This document shows, piece after piece, positions 7,648-15,926 of a DNA stretch of 64,000 nucleotides. Position numbers and translations under genes: made by a program. The stretch is from Pseudophaeobacter flagellatus (lineage in GTDB: Bacteria > Pseudomonadota > Alphaproteobacteria > Rhodobacterales > Rhodobacteraceae). Positions within the stretch are counted from its first letter, which is position 1; each line of letters starts with the position of its first letter. The stretch covers positions 1 through 64,000 of the forward strand of contig NZ_JAJQRG010000015.1 of assembly GCF_021228235.1 (NCBI RefSeq), written 5' to 3'. Below the pieces are notes generated by a model that was given only the letters and a program-made list of their open reading frames with translations, ran no database searches and was not told the DNA's origin.

Positions 7648-8888
7648 GATGAGGCTCCAAGTGCTGCAAAAAAGCTGCCGCGTCGCTCTGCGTCGCTTGT
7701 ATCTTCGGGCACCTGGCATAGTGGCCAGATGGCATTCATGGTGGCGATCATTCCATCAATGGAATCCTCAGGCACCTGTTTGGTCGGATAGATGTAGTCG
7801 CCGCCCTGCACCTGTTTTTGCAGAGTGTTGCCTGCCATCCAGGTCAGAACCTCATTGCCGTCATTGATCACCCGGTGATCTTCAACGCTGGCAATCAGCT
7901 TGTTGAAAGGCTCATTCAGGTTGGCCGCCCGCGACCGCAACTCGACTGCGGTAATGCCGGCGTTTTCCCAATTGGCCGCCATCTGCGCGGCAAAAGCTGC
8001 ATCATAGACCACCATCTCAACATCAAGCGCCGGAAGATCTGACCAGCCCCAAGTATCATCGCCCAGCCCCGCAAGCTGAAGAACCAACGCCTCTACCATG
8101 TTGAGATCCAGTTCCGCCCCTGGCGTGGTGTAGATCAGGCCCTTTTTCTTCCAGCCCCAGAGATGCTCATTGCCTGGCGCATCCACGATTTTCTCCGGCA
8201 AAAAATGCCAGCTGAACAGGCGATAGAATTTGCCATCAGGGATCAGCGCCACAACGCTGGCCGGATCTTTCCGGGTGGCAAGATCCACGCCAATATAGGC
8301 TTTGTGCCCGCGATACTGCACCAACTTCATGCTGGCATCCTCGCTGGCCCGCCAGGCCTCCATATCAATTGCTGCAGCACCAACGCTGGTCCAGATATCC
8401 AGGTGCTTGCGCAGGAACTCCCCCAGCGCCGCCGGGCTGGCCTCTGCCTTCTCCCACTCATCCTGCATGTAATCCAATGACTTGGCGTCATGCAGGCTAG
8501 GGTTGGCCTTGGCCCAGGTCTTGGGGTCTCCCGGCTCATCCCCTTCATCGGCCTCAAAGATCAGGCCGAAATAGCGCTCATTCTTGCGGTCCCCGTCCAG
8601 CAGGCTCTGCAGATACTTGCGCTGCTCGAAACAGATCCCCCCGGTGTTGTAACCGGCTGTGGTGATGGCGATCAGCAACGGCTGTTCCCGCGCACCAAGA
8701 GCCGAGGCCATCGAGTCCCAGACATCGCGCTTGTCATGCTCGTGCAGCTCATCGACGATCGCACAATGCGGGTTCTTGCCGTCCTTTGATTTGGTCTGGC
8801 TGGCAATTGGCTGAAACACCGCCGCCGGATCCTGGGTTTTGATCTTATGCTCTTCGACCGTCAGCCCCAGCACCTCATCCAGGCCCAT
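7644..8888 (-). pseudogene. Terminase large subunit lacking its N-terminal ATPase core
   Basis: From ATG 8888 the frame gives 414 residues of an HK97-type TerL. A Walker B segment is present (HCAIVDELHEH, Asp46-Glu47), followed by the coupling motif IAITTAGYN. The nuclease domain follows, with YIGVDLATRKDPAS and MVVYDAAFAAQ supplying acidic metal ligands. Full-length relatives carry about 150 more N-terminal residues with a Walker A P-loop. Upstream of 8888 the frame is open only to about 8960 and shows no terminase-like sequence; the DNA there is the leader of the AlpA-like gene. The motor is therefore probably inactive. A deletion joining terL to the integration module is the simplest reading. 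Confidence 0.82.
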
Positions 8889-8975
8889 GCTGAAACTCGA
8901 TTTGCTACGAGCCCAGAACCAACAAAACTCGCGAGCCTCAACACCTTTTGCCGTCTCAGAACAGAGGAGACCCCA

Positions 8976-9182
8976 ATGAAAAAGCTAACGCCACTTTTCG
9001 CTTCTGAGCAAAACTCAGCCCGGCTCCTCGACATGCCCAGAATTCTGTTTTCCTCACTGGTTGAGGCCGGGGCTCTACCTGGGCCCTGCCGAATTATGGG
9101 TGAAGAGCGCTGGGATGTTGACGAGCTGGCAGCTGCGATGCGGGGCAAAAAGCCCGCAGGAAATGAGGATCTTGAACTATGA
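8976..9182 (+). CDS. AlpA-like excisionase/regulator
   Basis: A 68-residue protein beginning at ATG 8976, preceded by a GAGGAGA ribosome site at 8964-8970. It has a winged-helix style DNA-binding stretch (LDMPRILFSSLVEAGALPGP, then MGEERWDVDELAAAM), as in AlpA/excisionase proteins that control integrase expression or excision. Its stop overlaps the integrase start (ATGA at 9179-9182), so the two are translated together. In phages and phage satellites this pair sits at the attachment-site end. Confidence 0.65.
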   Translation: MKKLTPLFASEQNSARLLDMPRILFSSLVEAGALPGPCRIMGEERWDVDELAAAMRGKKPAGNEDLEL

Positions 9183-10210
9183 GGCGCCAGCGCAAACCAA
9201 ACGTGGCCATGAAAAACGGCCGCCTGTATTACAGAATTAGATGGGCTGAGGGCGCAAAGCGAAGGGAGCGCTACATTCCACTTCCGCCTGACGAAGACAG
9301 CGCTGAATTCGATCGAGCTTACTGGGCCATCAGATCAGGAAGATCTCCCGCAGTCGCAAAACCCGCCGCGCATTCTTGGCAACGCCTCATCGTTTCCTAC
9401 CGGGGTAGCAGCAAGTTTCAAAAGCTCGCCGATGGAACAAAGCGAAAATATCATCCGGTTCTCGATGCGCTGCTGGAAAAAAACTCGTCAAAATGCATCA
9501 CCAAGACATCCAGGGCAGCGGTTAGGGCCATCCATGAAAAGATGGGCGATACCCCAAGAAAGGCAGATCTGTACGTCCAACTGATCAGGCGGCTATACAA
9601 CTTTGCGAGTAATGATCTGGACTGGGACGTTAAAAATCCCGCAGAAGGTATTGAATTATATGGACCAAAACGGGAGTTTGAACCCTGGCCGGAGGATGCT
9701 CAACTCGCGTATATCGAAGCTGCCAATGATCTTGACGATGAGACGGCTCTAACCGCCTTCTTCCTCGGTACGGGAACTGGGCAAAGACCCGGCGATCTGT
9801 GCTCGATGAAATGGGAGCACTTTGACGGAGAATCGATTTCTGTAATCCAGGACAAAACGGATGTCCGCATCTGGATCTACTGTCCGCAACGCCTGCGCAA
9901 ACACCTGTCTGAGATCCCCAGGCGTGGCGCCTACATTCTTGCAAAGAACCTAACTATGCCGGTTGGTTACGACGCGATTGAAAAGCGGTTTCGTAAAGTC
10001 AGAACGGCAGCAGGAGCAATATGCAATGGCCTAGTCATGCATGGCTGGAGATACACAGCTGCGGTGGAGCTGGCGGAGGCAGGTTGTTCTGATGCGGAAA
10101 TTCAATCTGTGACAGGCCACAAAACTCTAGCCATGGTTCAAAAGTATCGCCAGCGTGCATCGCAGAGAAGGCTTTCAAAACAGGCCCAAAGCCGACGCGA
10201 CAGAACGTGA
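9179..10210 (+). CDS. Tyrosine recombinase (phage integrase)
   Basis: A 343-residue integrase with an N-terminal arm and core-binding region (residues about 1-160) and a C-terminal catalytic domain. The catalytic residues are all visible: Arg203 in GTGQRPGDL, His288 and Arg291 in MHGWRYTA, His314 in TGHKT and the nucleophile Tyr323 in MVQKYRQ. The gene ends 91 bases from tRNA-Leu, whose 3' end is the likely attachment site. It appears intact, in contrast to terL and lysozyme in the same element. Confidence 0.93.
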   Translation: MRRQRKPNVAMKNGRLYYRIRWAEGAKRRERYIPLPPDEDSAEFDRAYWAIRSGRSPAVAKPAAHSWQRLIVSYRGSSKFQKLADGTKRKYHPVLDALLEKNSSKCITKTSRAAVRAIHEKMGDTPRKADLYVQLIRRLYNFASNDLDWDVKNPAEGIELYGPKREFEPWPEDAQLAYIEAANDLDDETALTAFFLGTGTGQRPGDLCSMKWEHFDGESISVIQDKTDVRIWIYCPQRLRKHLSEIPRRGAYILAKNLTMPVGYDAIEKRFRKVRTAAGAICNGLVMHGWRYTAAVELAEAGCSDAEIQSVTGHKTLAMVQKYRQRASQRRLSKQAQSRRDRT

Positions 10211-10257
10211 ACGAAAAGAGAATGGGGGAACTGCTGGGGGAACTTGTGAAGAGGTTC

Positions 10258-10295
10258 TCAAGGGCTTGCATTAACTCAGCAACGCAAGCCCTTGA
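10258..10295. terminator. Perfect 12-bp hairpin between integrase and tRNA-Leu
   Basis: TCAAGGGCTTGC at 10258-10269 pairs perfectly with GCAAGCCCTTGA at 10284-10295 around a 14-base loop. It lies just past the 3' end of tRNA-Leu and could terminate the tRNA or integrase transcript. No clear T-run follows on either strand. As an alternative it may be part of the attachment site. Confidence 0.5.
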
Positions 10296-10301
10296 AGAAT
10301 A

Positions 10302-10387
10302 TGGTACCCAAGGCCGGACTCGAACCGGCACGCTGTCACCAGCGGGGGATTTTGAATCCCCTGCGTCTACCATTCCGCCACTTGGGC
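10302..10387 (-). tRNA. tRNA-Leu (anticodon CAA)
   Basis: On the minus strand an 86-base tRNA folds with acceptor GCCCAAG, an anticodon arm GGGGA-TTCAAAA-TCCCC giving anticodon CAA (reads UUG), a long variable arm typical of class II tRNAs, a T arm with GTTCGAGTC, and an encoded CCA. The acceptor ends pair with CTTGGGT. The integrase gene faces its 3' end, which is the usual integration target for tyrosine recombinases. The tRNA is complete, so integration has not damaged it. Confidence 0.95.
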
Positions 10388-10549
10388 AACGGTTTGTTCC
10401 TAACTAAGCCTGCCCCCGAGGTCCAGAGGAAAATGTCAGCAGAATGCAAGAAAATCGGCAGAAAATATGCGCTTGTAGCACGGTGATATTGACCTCTGCG
10501 CAGCCGCATGTAACCCCCTTACCAAAGATTAACGGGAAAGGTATCTTGG

Positions 10550-11128
10550 ATGCTGCGCAGGCTGTATGATCGAACTATGGCCCTTGCGGATCACCCACAT
10601 GCCCTGTGGTGGTTGGCGGCGGTCGCCTTTGTTGAAAGCTCGGTCTTTCCGATACCGCCGGATGTCTTGATGATTCCGATGATTCTGGCGCGGCCCTCAC
10701 GGGCCTGGCTGATCGCCTCGGTGGCGCTGGTGGCCTCTGTTGCGGGGGGACTGCTGGGCTATGCAATCGGTGCGCTGTTCTATGAAACGATTGGCCAACC
10801 CATTCTGCAAGCCATGGGCAAAGGCGATGCGATGGAGGCCTTTAATACCAAATTCAATGACTTTGGCTTTTGGGCGGTCCTGGGGGCTGGGGTGACGCCG
10901 TTTCCCTATAAGGTCATTACCATCATGTCCGGCTGGACCGGCATGCCGCTTGCAACCTTTATGGCGACCTCTGTGTTGGCGCGCGCACTACGGTTCTTTG
11001 TTGTTGCGGCGCTGTTGCGGGTCTTTGGCGCCCCCATTCGCAGCTTCATCGAGCACCGTTTAGGGCTTGTGTTCTGCGTCTTTATCGTGCTCCTTTTTGG
11101 TGGATTTTTTGCCCTGAGGTATCTGTGA
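10550..11128 (+). CDS. YqaA-family inner-membrane protein (DedA-like)
   Basis: A 192-residue membrane protein with about four to five hydrophobic segments, including WWLAAVAFVESSVFPIPPDVLM near the start and a C-terminal FCVFIVLLFGGFFAL. The EssvFPIPPDv signature and the later FGFWAVLGAGVTPFPYKVI match the SNARE-associated/DedA-related YqaA family, implicated in lipid or ion homeostasis of the envelope. Its TGA is followed directly by the dsbB start, so the two are co-transcribed. The specific substrate is unknown. Confidence 0.8.
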   Translation: MLRRLYDRTMALADHPHALWWLAAVAFVESSVFPIPPDVLMIPMILARPSRAWLIASVALVASVAGGLLGYAIGALFYETIGQPILQAMGKGDAMEAFNTKFNDFGFWAVLGAGVTPFPYKVITIMSGWTGMPLATFMATSVLARALRFFVVAALLRVFGAPIRSFIEHRLGLVFCVFIVLLFGGFFALRYL

Positions 11129-11587
11129 ATGCAACGTTTTTTTCTGCTGGCCGCAACTGTAGGTTCTGCGCTTATGATGTTGGGCGCGCTGGGTTTTCAG
11201 TATATCGGAGAGATGGCGCCCTGTAAGCTGTGTTATTGGCAGCGCTACCCGCATCTGGCGGCAATTGGCATTGGCATTCTGGCACTGATCCTGCCGGTGA
11301 ACGCACTGCTTTATCTAGGGGCTGCAGCGGCGCTGACCACCGCGGGCATCGGGATCTATCACACCGGGGTGGAACGCGGATTCTGGCAAGGTCCGACGAC
11401 CTGTACATCGGGGCCGATTGGCGGGCTGACGCCGGAACAGTTGATGGAGCAGATCCTGGGCGCGCCGCTGGTGCGCTGTGATGATATCCCGTGGGAACTG
11501 TTGAGCCTATCGATGGCCAGCTGGAATGCAATTGCCTCTATCGGTTTGGCCTGTCTGTGGATCGCAGCCGCGCGCAGCAAGTCTTGA
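11129..11587 (+). CDS. dsbB: Disulfide bond formation protein B (DsbB family)
   Basis: A 152-residue inner-membrane protein that reoxidises DsbA-type oxidases and passes electrons to quinone. The first periplasmic loop carries the CxxC pair Cys32-Cys35 (APCKLCYWQR). The second loop carries Cys92 and Cys117 (TTCTSGP, VRCDD), completing the two redox pairs of the family. Four hydrophobic segments are visible. It starts immediately after the stop of the YqaA-like gene. The motif APCxLCxWQR is characteristic of alphaproteobacterial DsbB. Confidence 0.9.
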   Translation: MQRFFLLAATVGSALMMLGALGFQYIGEMAPCKLCYWQRYPHLAAIGIGILALILPVNALLYLGAAAALTTAGIGIYHTGVERGFWQGPTTCTSGPIGGLTPEQLMEQILGAPLVRCDDIPWELLSLSMASWNAIASIGLACLWIAAARSKS

Positions 11588-11594
11588 CGGCCGC

Positions 11595-12020
11595 CTAGGA
11601 ATCCTTCTTTGTCGCAAGCAAAAGATTGGTTTCACTGCTGACCACCCCGTCAAAGGTGCGGATCTTGGCCAGCGCAGCATCCAGCGTTTCCAAGGTTTCG
11701 GTCCCCAGTTCGACGATCAAATCCCAGCGCCCGTTGGTGGTATGAATTGCGCGCACCTCCGGCAGCCCCTGAAGCTGGCGGATAATCCTACTGGCACCGC
11801 GTCCTTCGATGCCGATCATCATCAAGCCGCGCACCGGGTCGCGCAGGACGTCTTCCTTTAGAACAACGGTAAAGCCAAGAACATCGCCGCGCAGCTGCAA
11901 CCGTTCAATGCGGGCGCGCACCGTCGTGCGCGACAGATCCAGTTGCAATGCCAAGTCCGACAGGCTGGCCCGTGCATTATGCCGCAGCGCAGCGATAAGG
12001 CGTTCGTCCGTTTTATCCAA
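11595..12020 (-). CDS. Lrp/AsnC-family transcriptional regulator
   Basis: About 141 residues from a TTG start at 12020, preferred because a GGAG lies 7 bases upstream and the protein then begins at the family's usual first helix (LDKTDERLIAAL). A GTG at 12080 would add 20 residues. An N-terminal helix-turn-helix (ASLSDLALQLDLSRTTVRARIERL) is followed by the ligand-binding RAM domain with VRAIHTTNGRWDLIVEL. It is divergent from the arginase operon and is probably its activator, sensing an amino acid such as arginine or ornithine. That assignment is inferred from position. Confidence 0.85.
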   Translation of the reverse strand: MDKTDERLIAALRHNARASLSDLALQLDLSRTTVRARIERLQLRGDVLGFTVVLKEDVLRDPVRGLMMIGIEGRGASRIIRQLQGLPEVRAIHTTNGRWDLIVELGTETLETLDAALAKIRTFDGVVSSETNLLLATKKDS

Positions 12021-12130
12021 TTTTCGCTCCGATATGGCAGTTACCCTTTCATAAAGGTCAAAATGATCGGTTTCAACCACCCCAATTCGGAGGCTTTAAC
12101 AAGGCAAGCACTCTAGAGGAGAGATCTGCC

Positions 12131-13057
12131 ATGAGCCAAAAGACCTGTATCTTGATTGGTGCCCCTGTGGACAGCGGCAAACGCAGACCCGGTTGCCTGA
12201 TGGGACCAGATGCCTACCGCACCGCAGGCCTGGCAGAGGCGCTTTCGGGGTTGGGCCATCAGGTCAAGGACCTGGGCAACCTCGCCCCTGCGCCCTACCC
12301 GCCTGAAACGGACGAGAGCGGCATCTTTGCCCGCAACGAAACGATCGGCTGGACCCAGTCGCTGGCGGCGATCGCGCAGGAAACCATGTCGCAGGGGCTG
12401 CCGGTGTTCTTGGGGGGGGATCACTCGTTATCCCTGGGGTCTGTTGTTGGGGTTGCGGATTATGCCGCCTCCGTCAATCGGCCGCTCTTTGTGCTTTGGC
12501 TGGATGCGCATACGGATTTTCACACGCCCCAGAGCACTGACAGCGGCAATCTGCACGGCACCCCGGTTGGCTATTTCACTGGCCGCGATGGATTTGATGG
12601 CTTTCCTACCGTGGCGAACCCGGTGCCAGAGGAAAATGTCTGCATGATCGGGCTACGGTCGGTTGATACGCCGGAACGCCTGGCGCTGGAGGCCAGCGCG
12701 ATCCACCGCCATGACATGCGTGATATCGATGAAAACGGCATTGCCGGACCAATGGCGCAGTTTCTTGCCAAGGTTGCGGCGGCAAATGGCTTGCTGCATG
12801 TCTCTTTGGATGTGGATTTTCTGGACCCGGCCGTTGCGCCTGCGGTTGGCACCACGGTGCCAGGTGGCGCAACAGTCCGCGAGGGCCATCTGGTCTGCGA
12901 AATGCTGCATGATTCCGGGTTGATGACCTCTTTGGATCTGGTCGAGTTGAACCCCTTTCTGGACGAACGGGGCCGCACGGCGCATCTGATGGTGGATCTT
13001 TGCGCCTCTGCCCTTGGTCGCCGTGTCTTTGACCGCCCAACCCGGAGCTTCAATTGA
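12131..13057 (+). CDS. rocF: Arginase
   Basis: A 308-residue ureohydrolase that splits arginine into ornithine and urea. Manganese ligands are visible: His98 in GGDHSLSLG, Asp125/His127/Asp129 in WLDAHTDFHT, and Asp227/Asp229 in HVSLDVDFLDP. An AGAGGAGAGA ribosome site precedes ATG 12131. It is the first gene of a three-gene operon with ctlX and ornithine cyclodeaminase, overlapping ctlX by four bases. Full length for the family. Expression is probably controlled by the divergent Lrp-type gene. Confidence 0.93.
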   Translation: MSQKTCILIGAPVDSGKRRPGCLMGPDAYRTAGLAEALSGLGHQVKDLGNLAPAPYPPETDESGIFARNETIGWTQSLAAIAQETMSQGLPVFLGGDHSLSLGSVVGVADYAASVNRPLFVLWLDAHTDFHTPQSTDSGNLHGTPVGYFTGRDGFDGFPTVANPVPEENVCMIGLRSVDTPERLALEASAIHRHDMRDIDENGIAGPMAQFLAKVAAANGLLHVSLDVDFLDPAVAPAVGTTVPGGATVREGHLVCEMLHDSGLMTSLDLVELNPFLDERGRTAHLMVDLCASALGRRVFDRPTRSFN

Positions 13058-13980
13058 ACAGCCTGCAAGCCCCCGGCGCGGTTGTGATGATCCGCCCGCA
13101 TCACTTTTGCTCGAACCCGGAAACCAAGGGCGACAATGCATTTCAGATCTCTCTGGGGGATCCAGAAACGATCAAGCGCCAGGCCTTGCAAGAGTTTGAC
13201 AGCGCGGTGGAAACCCTGCGAGAGGCCGGGGTTCGCGTGCATGTCTTTGACGACACCAGTACCAAGACCCCAGATAGTGTCTTTCCCAACAACTGGTTTT
13301 CGACCCATGCGGGCGGGCATATCGCGGTCTACCCGATGTATGCCGCCAATCGACGACTAGAGCGCCGCTGGGACGTGATTGAAGAGTTAAAGCGCCTCTA
13401 CCGGGTGCAGGATGTGATCGACTATTCTGGCCTTGAGCAAGACGATCTGGCGCTTGAGGGCACCGGCGCCATGGTTCTCGATCACATGGGCCGCATTGCC
13501 TATACGGTGAAATCCAACCGCGCCGATCCCGTTTTGCTGGAACGGTTCTGCACCCATTTCAACTATGAGCCCATGGCCTTTGAGGCACGCGATGCCCAGG
13601 GGCGCGATGTCTACCACAGCAATGTGTTGATGGGGCTTGGCACCGACTTTGCGCTGATCTGCCTCTCCATGATCCCTGATAGGATCCGCCGCCACGAAAT
13701 CGCCAATCGCCTGGCGGAAACGGGTCGTGAGGTCATTGATCTAACTGCGGATCAGATCGCAAACTTTGCGGGCAATGCCTTTGAACTTAAAGGAAAAACC
13801 AGGCTTCTTGCTCTGTCCAGCCGCGCCGTGGATGCGCTGCGTCCTGAGCAGATCAACATCATAGAGCGGTCAGCCCAGCTGCTGCCGCTTTCCATTCCCA
13901 CTCTCGAAACCGCCGGGGGATCGGTTCGCTGCATGTTGGCCGGCGTCCACCTCAGCCCCCGTGAAAGGACCACATCATGA
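13054..13980 (+). CDS. ctlX: CtlX-type citrulline/arginine-utilisation hydrolase (amidinotransferase fold)
   Basis: A 308-residue protein of the arginine-deiminase/amidinotransferase superfamily. The start is TTG at 13054, overlapping the arginase stop. The N-terminal VVMIRPHHFCSNPETKGDNA is the CtlX signature. The C-terminal GGSVRCMLAGVHL carries the expected nucleophilic Cys, and VFPNNWFSTH gives the substrate-binding Asn and His. CtlX proteins release ornithine from citrulline, or act on related guanidino/ureido substrates. With arginase before it and ornithine cyclodeaminase after it, the operon funnels arginine and citrulline into ornithine and then proline. The exact substrate here is inferred. 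Confidence 0.82.
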   Translation: MNSLQAPGAVVMIRPHHFCSNPETKGDNAFQISLGDPETIKRQALQEFDSAVETLREAGVRVHVFDDTSTKTPDSVFPNNWFSTHAGGHIAVYPMYAANRRLERRWDVIEELKRLYRVQDVIDYSGLEQDDLALEGTGAMVLDHMGRIAYTVKSNRADPVLLERFCTHFNYEPMAFEARDAQGRDVYHSNVLMGLGTDFALICLSMIPDRIRRHEIANRLAETGREVIDLTADQIANFAGNAFELKGKTRLLALSSRAVDALRPEQINIIERSAQLLPLSIPTLETAGGSVRCMLAGVHLSPRERTTS

Positions 13981-15023
13981 CCACACCTTCGCATAAAGCA
14001 CTTGTTCCCTTTGTCAGCGTCGACAACATGATGCGCCTGGTGCACAGCATCGGCCTCGAAACCATGTTGAAAGATCTGGCAGACTATGTCGAAGCCGATT
14101 TCAAACGCTGGGAGCTGTTTGACAAAACGCCTCGCGTGGCCAGCCATTCCGATGTGGGCGTGATCGAGTTGATGCCGACCTCGGATGGCGAGGCCTATGG
14201 CTTCAAATACGTCAACGGCCACCCCAAAAACACCAGCGAAGGCCTGCAAACGGTCACCGCCTTTGGTCTGTTGGCAGATGTCTACACCGGCTATCCCGTG
14301 CTGCTGACCGAGATGACCATGCTGACCGCACTTCGCACGGCTGCCACATCCGCTATGGTAGCTAAGCACTTGGCACCAAAGGGTGCAGATACCATGGCTA
14401 TGATCGGCAATGGCGCCCAATCCGAATTCCAGACCCTGGCGATGAAGGCGATCTGCGGGCTGAAATCGGTGCGTCTGTTTGACAAGGATCCAGCGGCAAC
14501 GGCAAAATGTGCCCGAAATCTTGCAGCGGCTGGTCTTGAGGTCGTGCAATGCGGCACGCCAGAAGAGGCCATCGAGGGCGCGCAGATCCTGACCACCTGC
14601 ACCGCCGACAAACAGAATGCCACCATCCTGACAGACAACATGGTTGGCGCTGGGGTGCACATCAATGCGATCGGCGGCGATTGCCCCGGCAAGACCGAAC
14701 TGGCCGCTGGGATCCTGCATCGATCGGATGTTTTTGTCGAATTCCCCCCCCAGACCCGCATCGAAGGTGAAATCCAGCAGATGCCCGAAGATTTTCCCGT
14801 TACGGAGTTGTGGCAGGTCATCACCGGCCAGAAACAGGGCCGCCGGGACAACAAGCAGATCACCCTGTTTGACAGTGTCGGCTTTGCCATCGAGGATTTC
14901 AGCGCCCTGCGTTATATCCGCGACCATATCAAGGGAACCGATTTCTTCCTTGATCTGGACATGTTGGCCGACCCGGATGACCCACGCGATCTGTTTGGCA
15001 TGTTGCAACGCTCAAAAGGGTAA
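13977..15023 (+). CDS. Ornithine cyclodeaminase
   Basis: A 348-residue protein of the ornithine cyclodeaminase/mu-crystallin family, converting ornithine to proline with loss of ammonia and using bound NAD. The Rossmann fold is visible at MAMIGNGAQSEFQ, and conserved residues appear in LLTEMTMLTALRTAATSA, INAIGGDCPGKTEL and SDVFVEFPPQTRIEG. Its ATG overlaps the ctlX stop by four bases. Length and motifs are those of the bacterial Ocd clade, making ornithine a better guess than alanine or lysine substrates. Confidence 0.9.
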   Translation: MTTPSHKALVPFVSVDNMMRLVHSIGLETMLKDLADYVEADFKRWELFDKTPRVASHSDVGVIELMPTSDGEAYGFKYVNGHPKNTSEGLQTVTAFGLLADVYTGYPVLLTEMTMLTALRTAATSAMVAKHLAPKGADTMAMIGNGAQSEFQTLAMKAICGLKSVRLFDKDPAATAKCARNLAAAGLEVVQCGTPEEAIEGAQILTTCTADKQNATILTDNMVGAGVHINAIGGDCPGKTELAAGILHRSDVFVEFPPQTRIEGEIQQMPEDFPVTELWQVITGQKQGRRDNKQITLFDSVGFAIEDFSALRYIRDHIKGTDFFLDLDMLADPDDPRDLFGMLQRSKG

Positions 15024-15092
15024 CGCCGCTTGGCAGGCCTGCACCGTCTTGGGCAGGCCTGAAACTGGGAAACTAGTTATGAAACAGCAGCT

Positions 15093-15677
15093 TCAGGCGT
15101 CAAGCTCGGTATCCCAATAGAGAAAATCCATCCAACTGTCGTGCAGATGGTTGGGTGGGAATTTCCGGCCAGTGTTGCGCAGCTCTTCCGCACCGGGCCG
15201 TCTGGGTGGTTTGCGCAGGGACATGCCCAGATAGTGCAGCGATTTGGAGCCCTTCTTCAGATTACAGGGCGAACAGGCCGCCACGACATTTTCCCAGCTG
15301 GTGATCCCGCCTGCGGCCCGTGGCACCACGTGGTCAAAGGTCAGATCCCCGCGCGCGCCGCAGTATTGGCAGCAAAACTCATCTCTCAGAAATAAATTAA
15401 AGCGCGTGAAGGCCACACGCTTTTGAGGTTTGACATAGTCTTTCAGCACCACAACAGAAGGAATTCTGATCACCGTACTGGGACTGTGCACAACCTCGTT
15501 ATATTCGGCCAGAATATCCACCCGGTCCAGCCAGGCGGCCTTGACGGCTTCCTGCCAGCTCCAGAGAGAGAGCGGGTAATAGGACAATGGCCGGTAATCG
15601 GCATTCAACACCAAGGCCGGATGCTGGCGCAAGGCACTGGGGTTCCTTACAAAATCAGTTCTGAAATCGCCATCCAT
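15093..15677 (-). CDS. HNH endonuclease
   Basis: A 194-residue protein from ATG 15677, preferred over an upstream in-frame start because GAGGAAG lies about 12 bases before it and the conserved sequence starts there. The C-terminal half is an HNH domain: CQYCGARGDLTFDHVVPRA, then SWENVVAACSPCNLKKG, with two CxxC knuckles binding zinc and the His-Asn-His core. This stand-alone protein is widespread in alphaproteobacteria as a chromosomal gene; its biological role is unknown. It is convergent with the ornithine cyclodeaminase gene. Confidence 0.85.
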   Translation of the reverse strand: MDGDFRTDFVRNPSALRQHPALVLNADYRPLSYYPLSLWSWQEAVKAAWLDRVDILAEYNEVVHSPSTVIRIPSVVVLKDYVKPQKRVAFTRFNLFLRDEFCCQYCGARGDLTFDHVVPRAAGGITSWENVVAACSPCNLKKGSKSLHYLGMSLRKPPRRPGAEELRNTGRKFPPNHLHDSWMDFLYWDTELDA

Positions 15678-15926
15678 GATGCTACGTCTTCCTCGCCCTG
15701 TCTGCCATTCTGGCACCAGAGCGGGGAACCCGCCCCGGCATATATATAACTATATATCGTGGTCTGCATCTGACAAGCCCTGGCTGACCACAAGATTTCG
15801 CCCGTCGGTGCCCTGACGTCTATCTGTGCCACGTGACGGAACCGTGACACAGCCCACTGGCAGGTGCAGGGACAAGCCTAGGGGCGCGGGCTTGCCAGAG
15901 CCGCCGCCACTGCCTATTGCAGCGCC

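Larger units (their letters stand above)
2218..10301. mobile_element. Integrated head-module element (satellite-like or deleted prophage) next to tRNA-Leu
   Basis: From left to right: o-spanin, i-spanin, lysozyme, head-tail adaptor, connector, a small gene, major capsid, prohead protease, portal and truncated TerL, all minus strand with 1-8 base overlaps typical of a phage operon. An AlpA-like gene and a tyrosine integrase follow on the plus strand, facing the 3' end of tRNA-Leu. Tail, tape-measure, baseplate, replication and repressor genes are absent, as is a small terminase. I found no second copy of the tRNA 3' end to the left, so the far attachment site is lost, diverged or outside the window. 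Confidence 0.75.

Noticed and set aside
2218-8888. Gene transfer agent cluster
   Set aside because: GTA clusters of Rhodobacterales lack an integrase, carry tail genes and have an intact order; this element faces a tRNA and has neither tail genes nor intact TerL.
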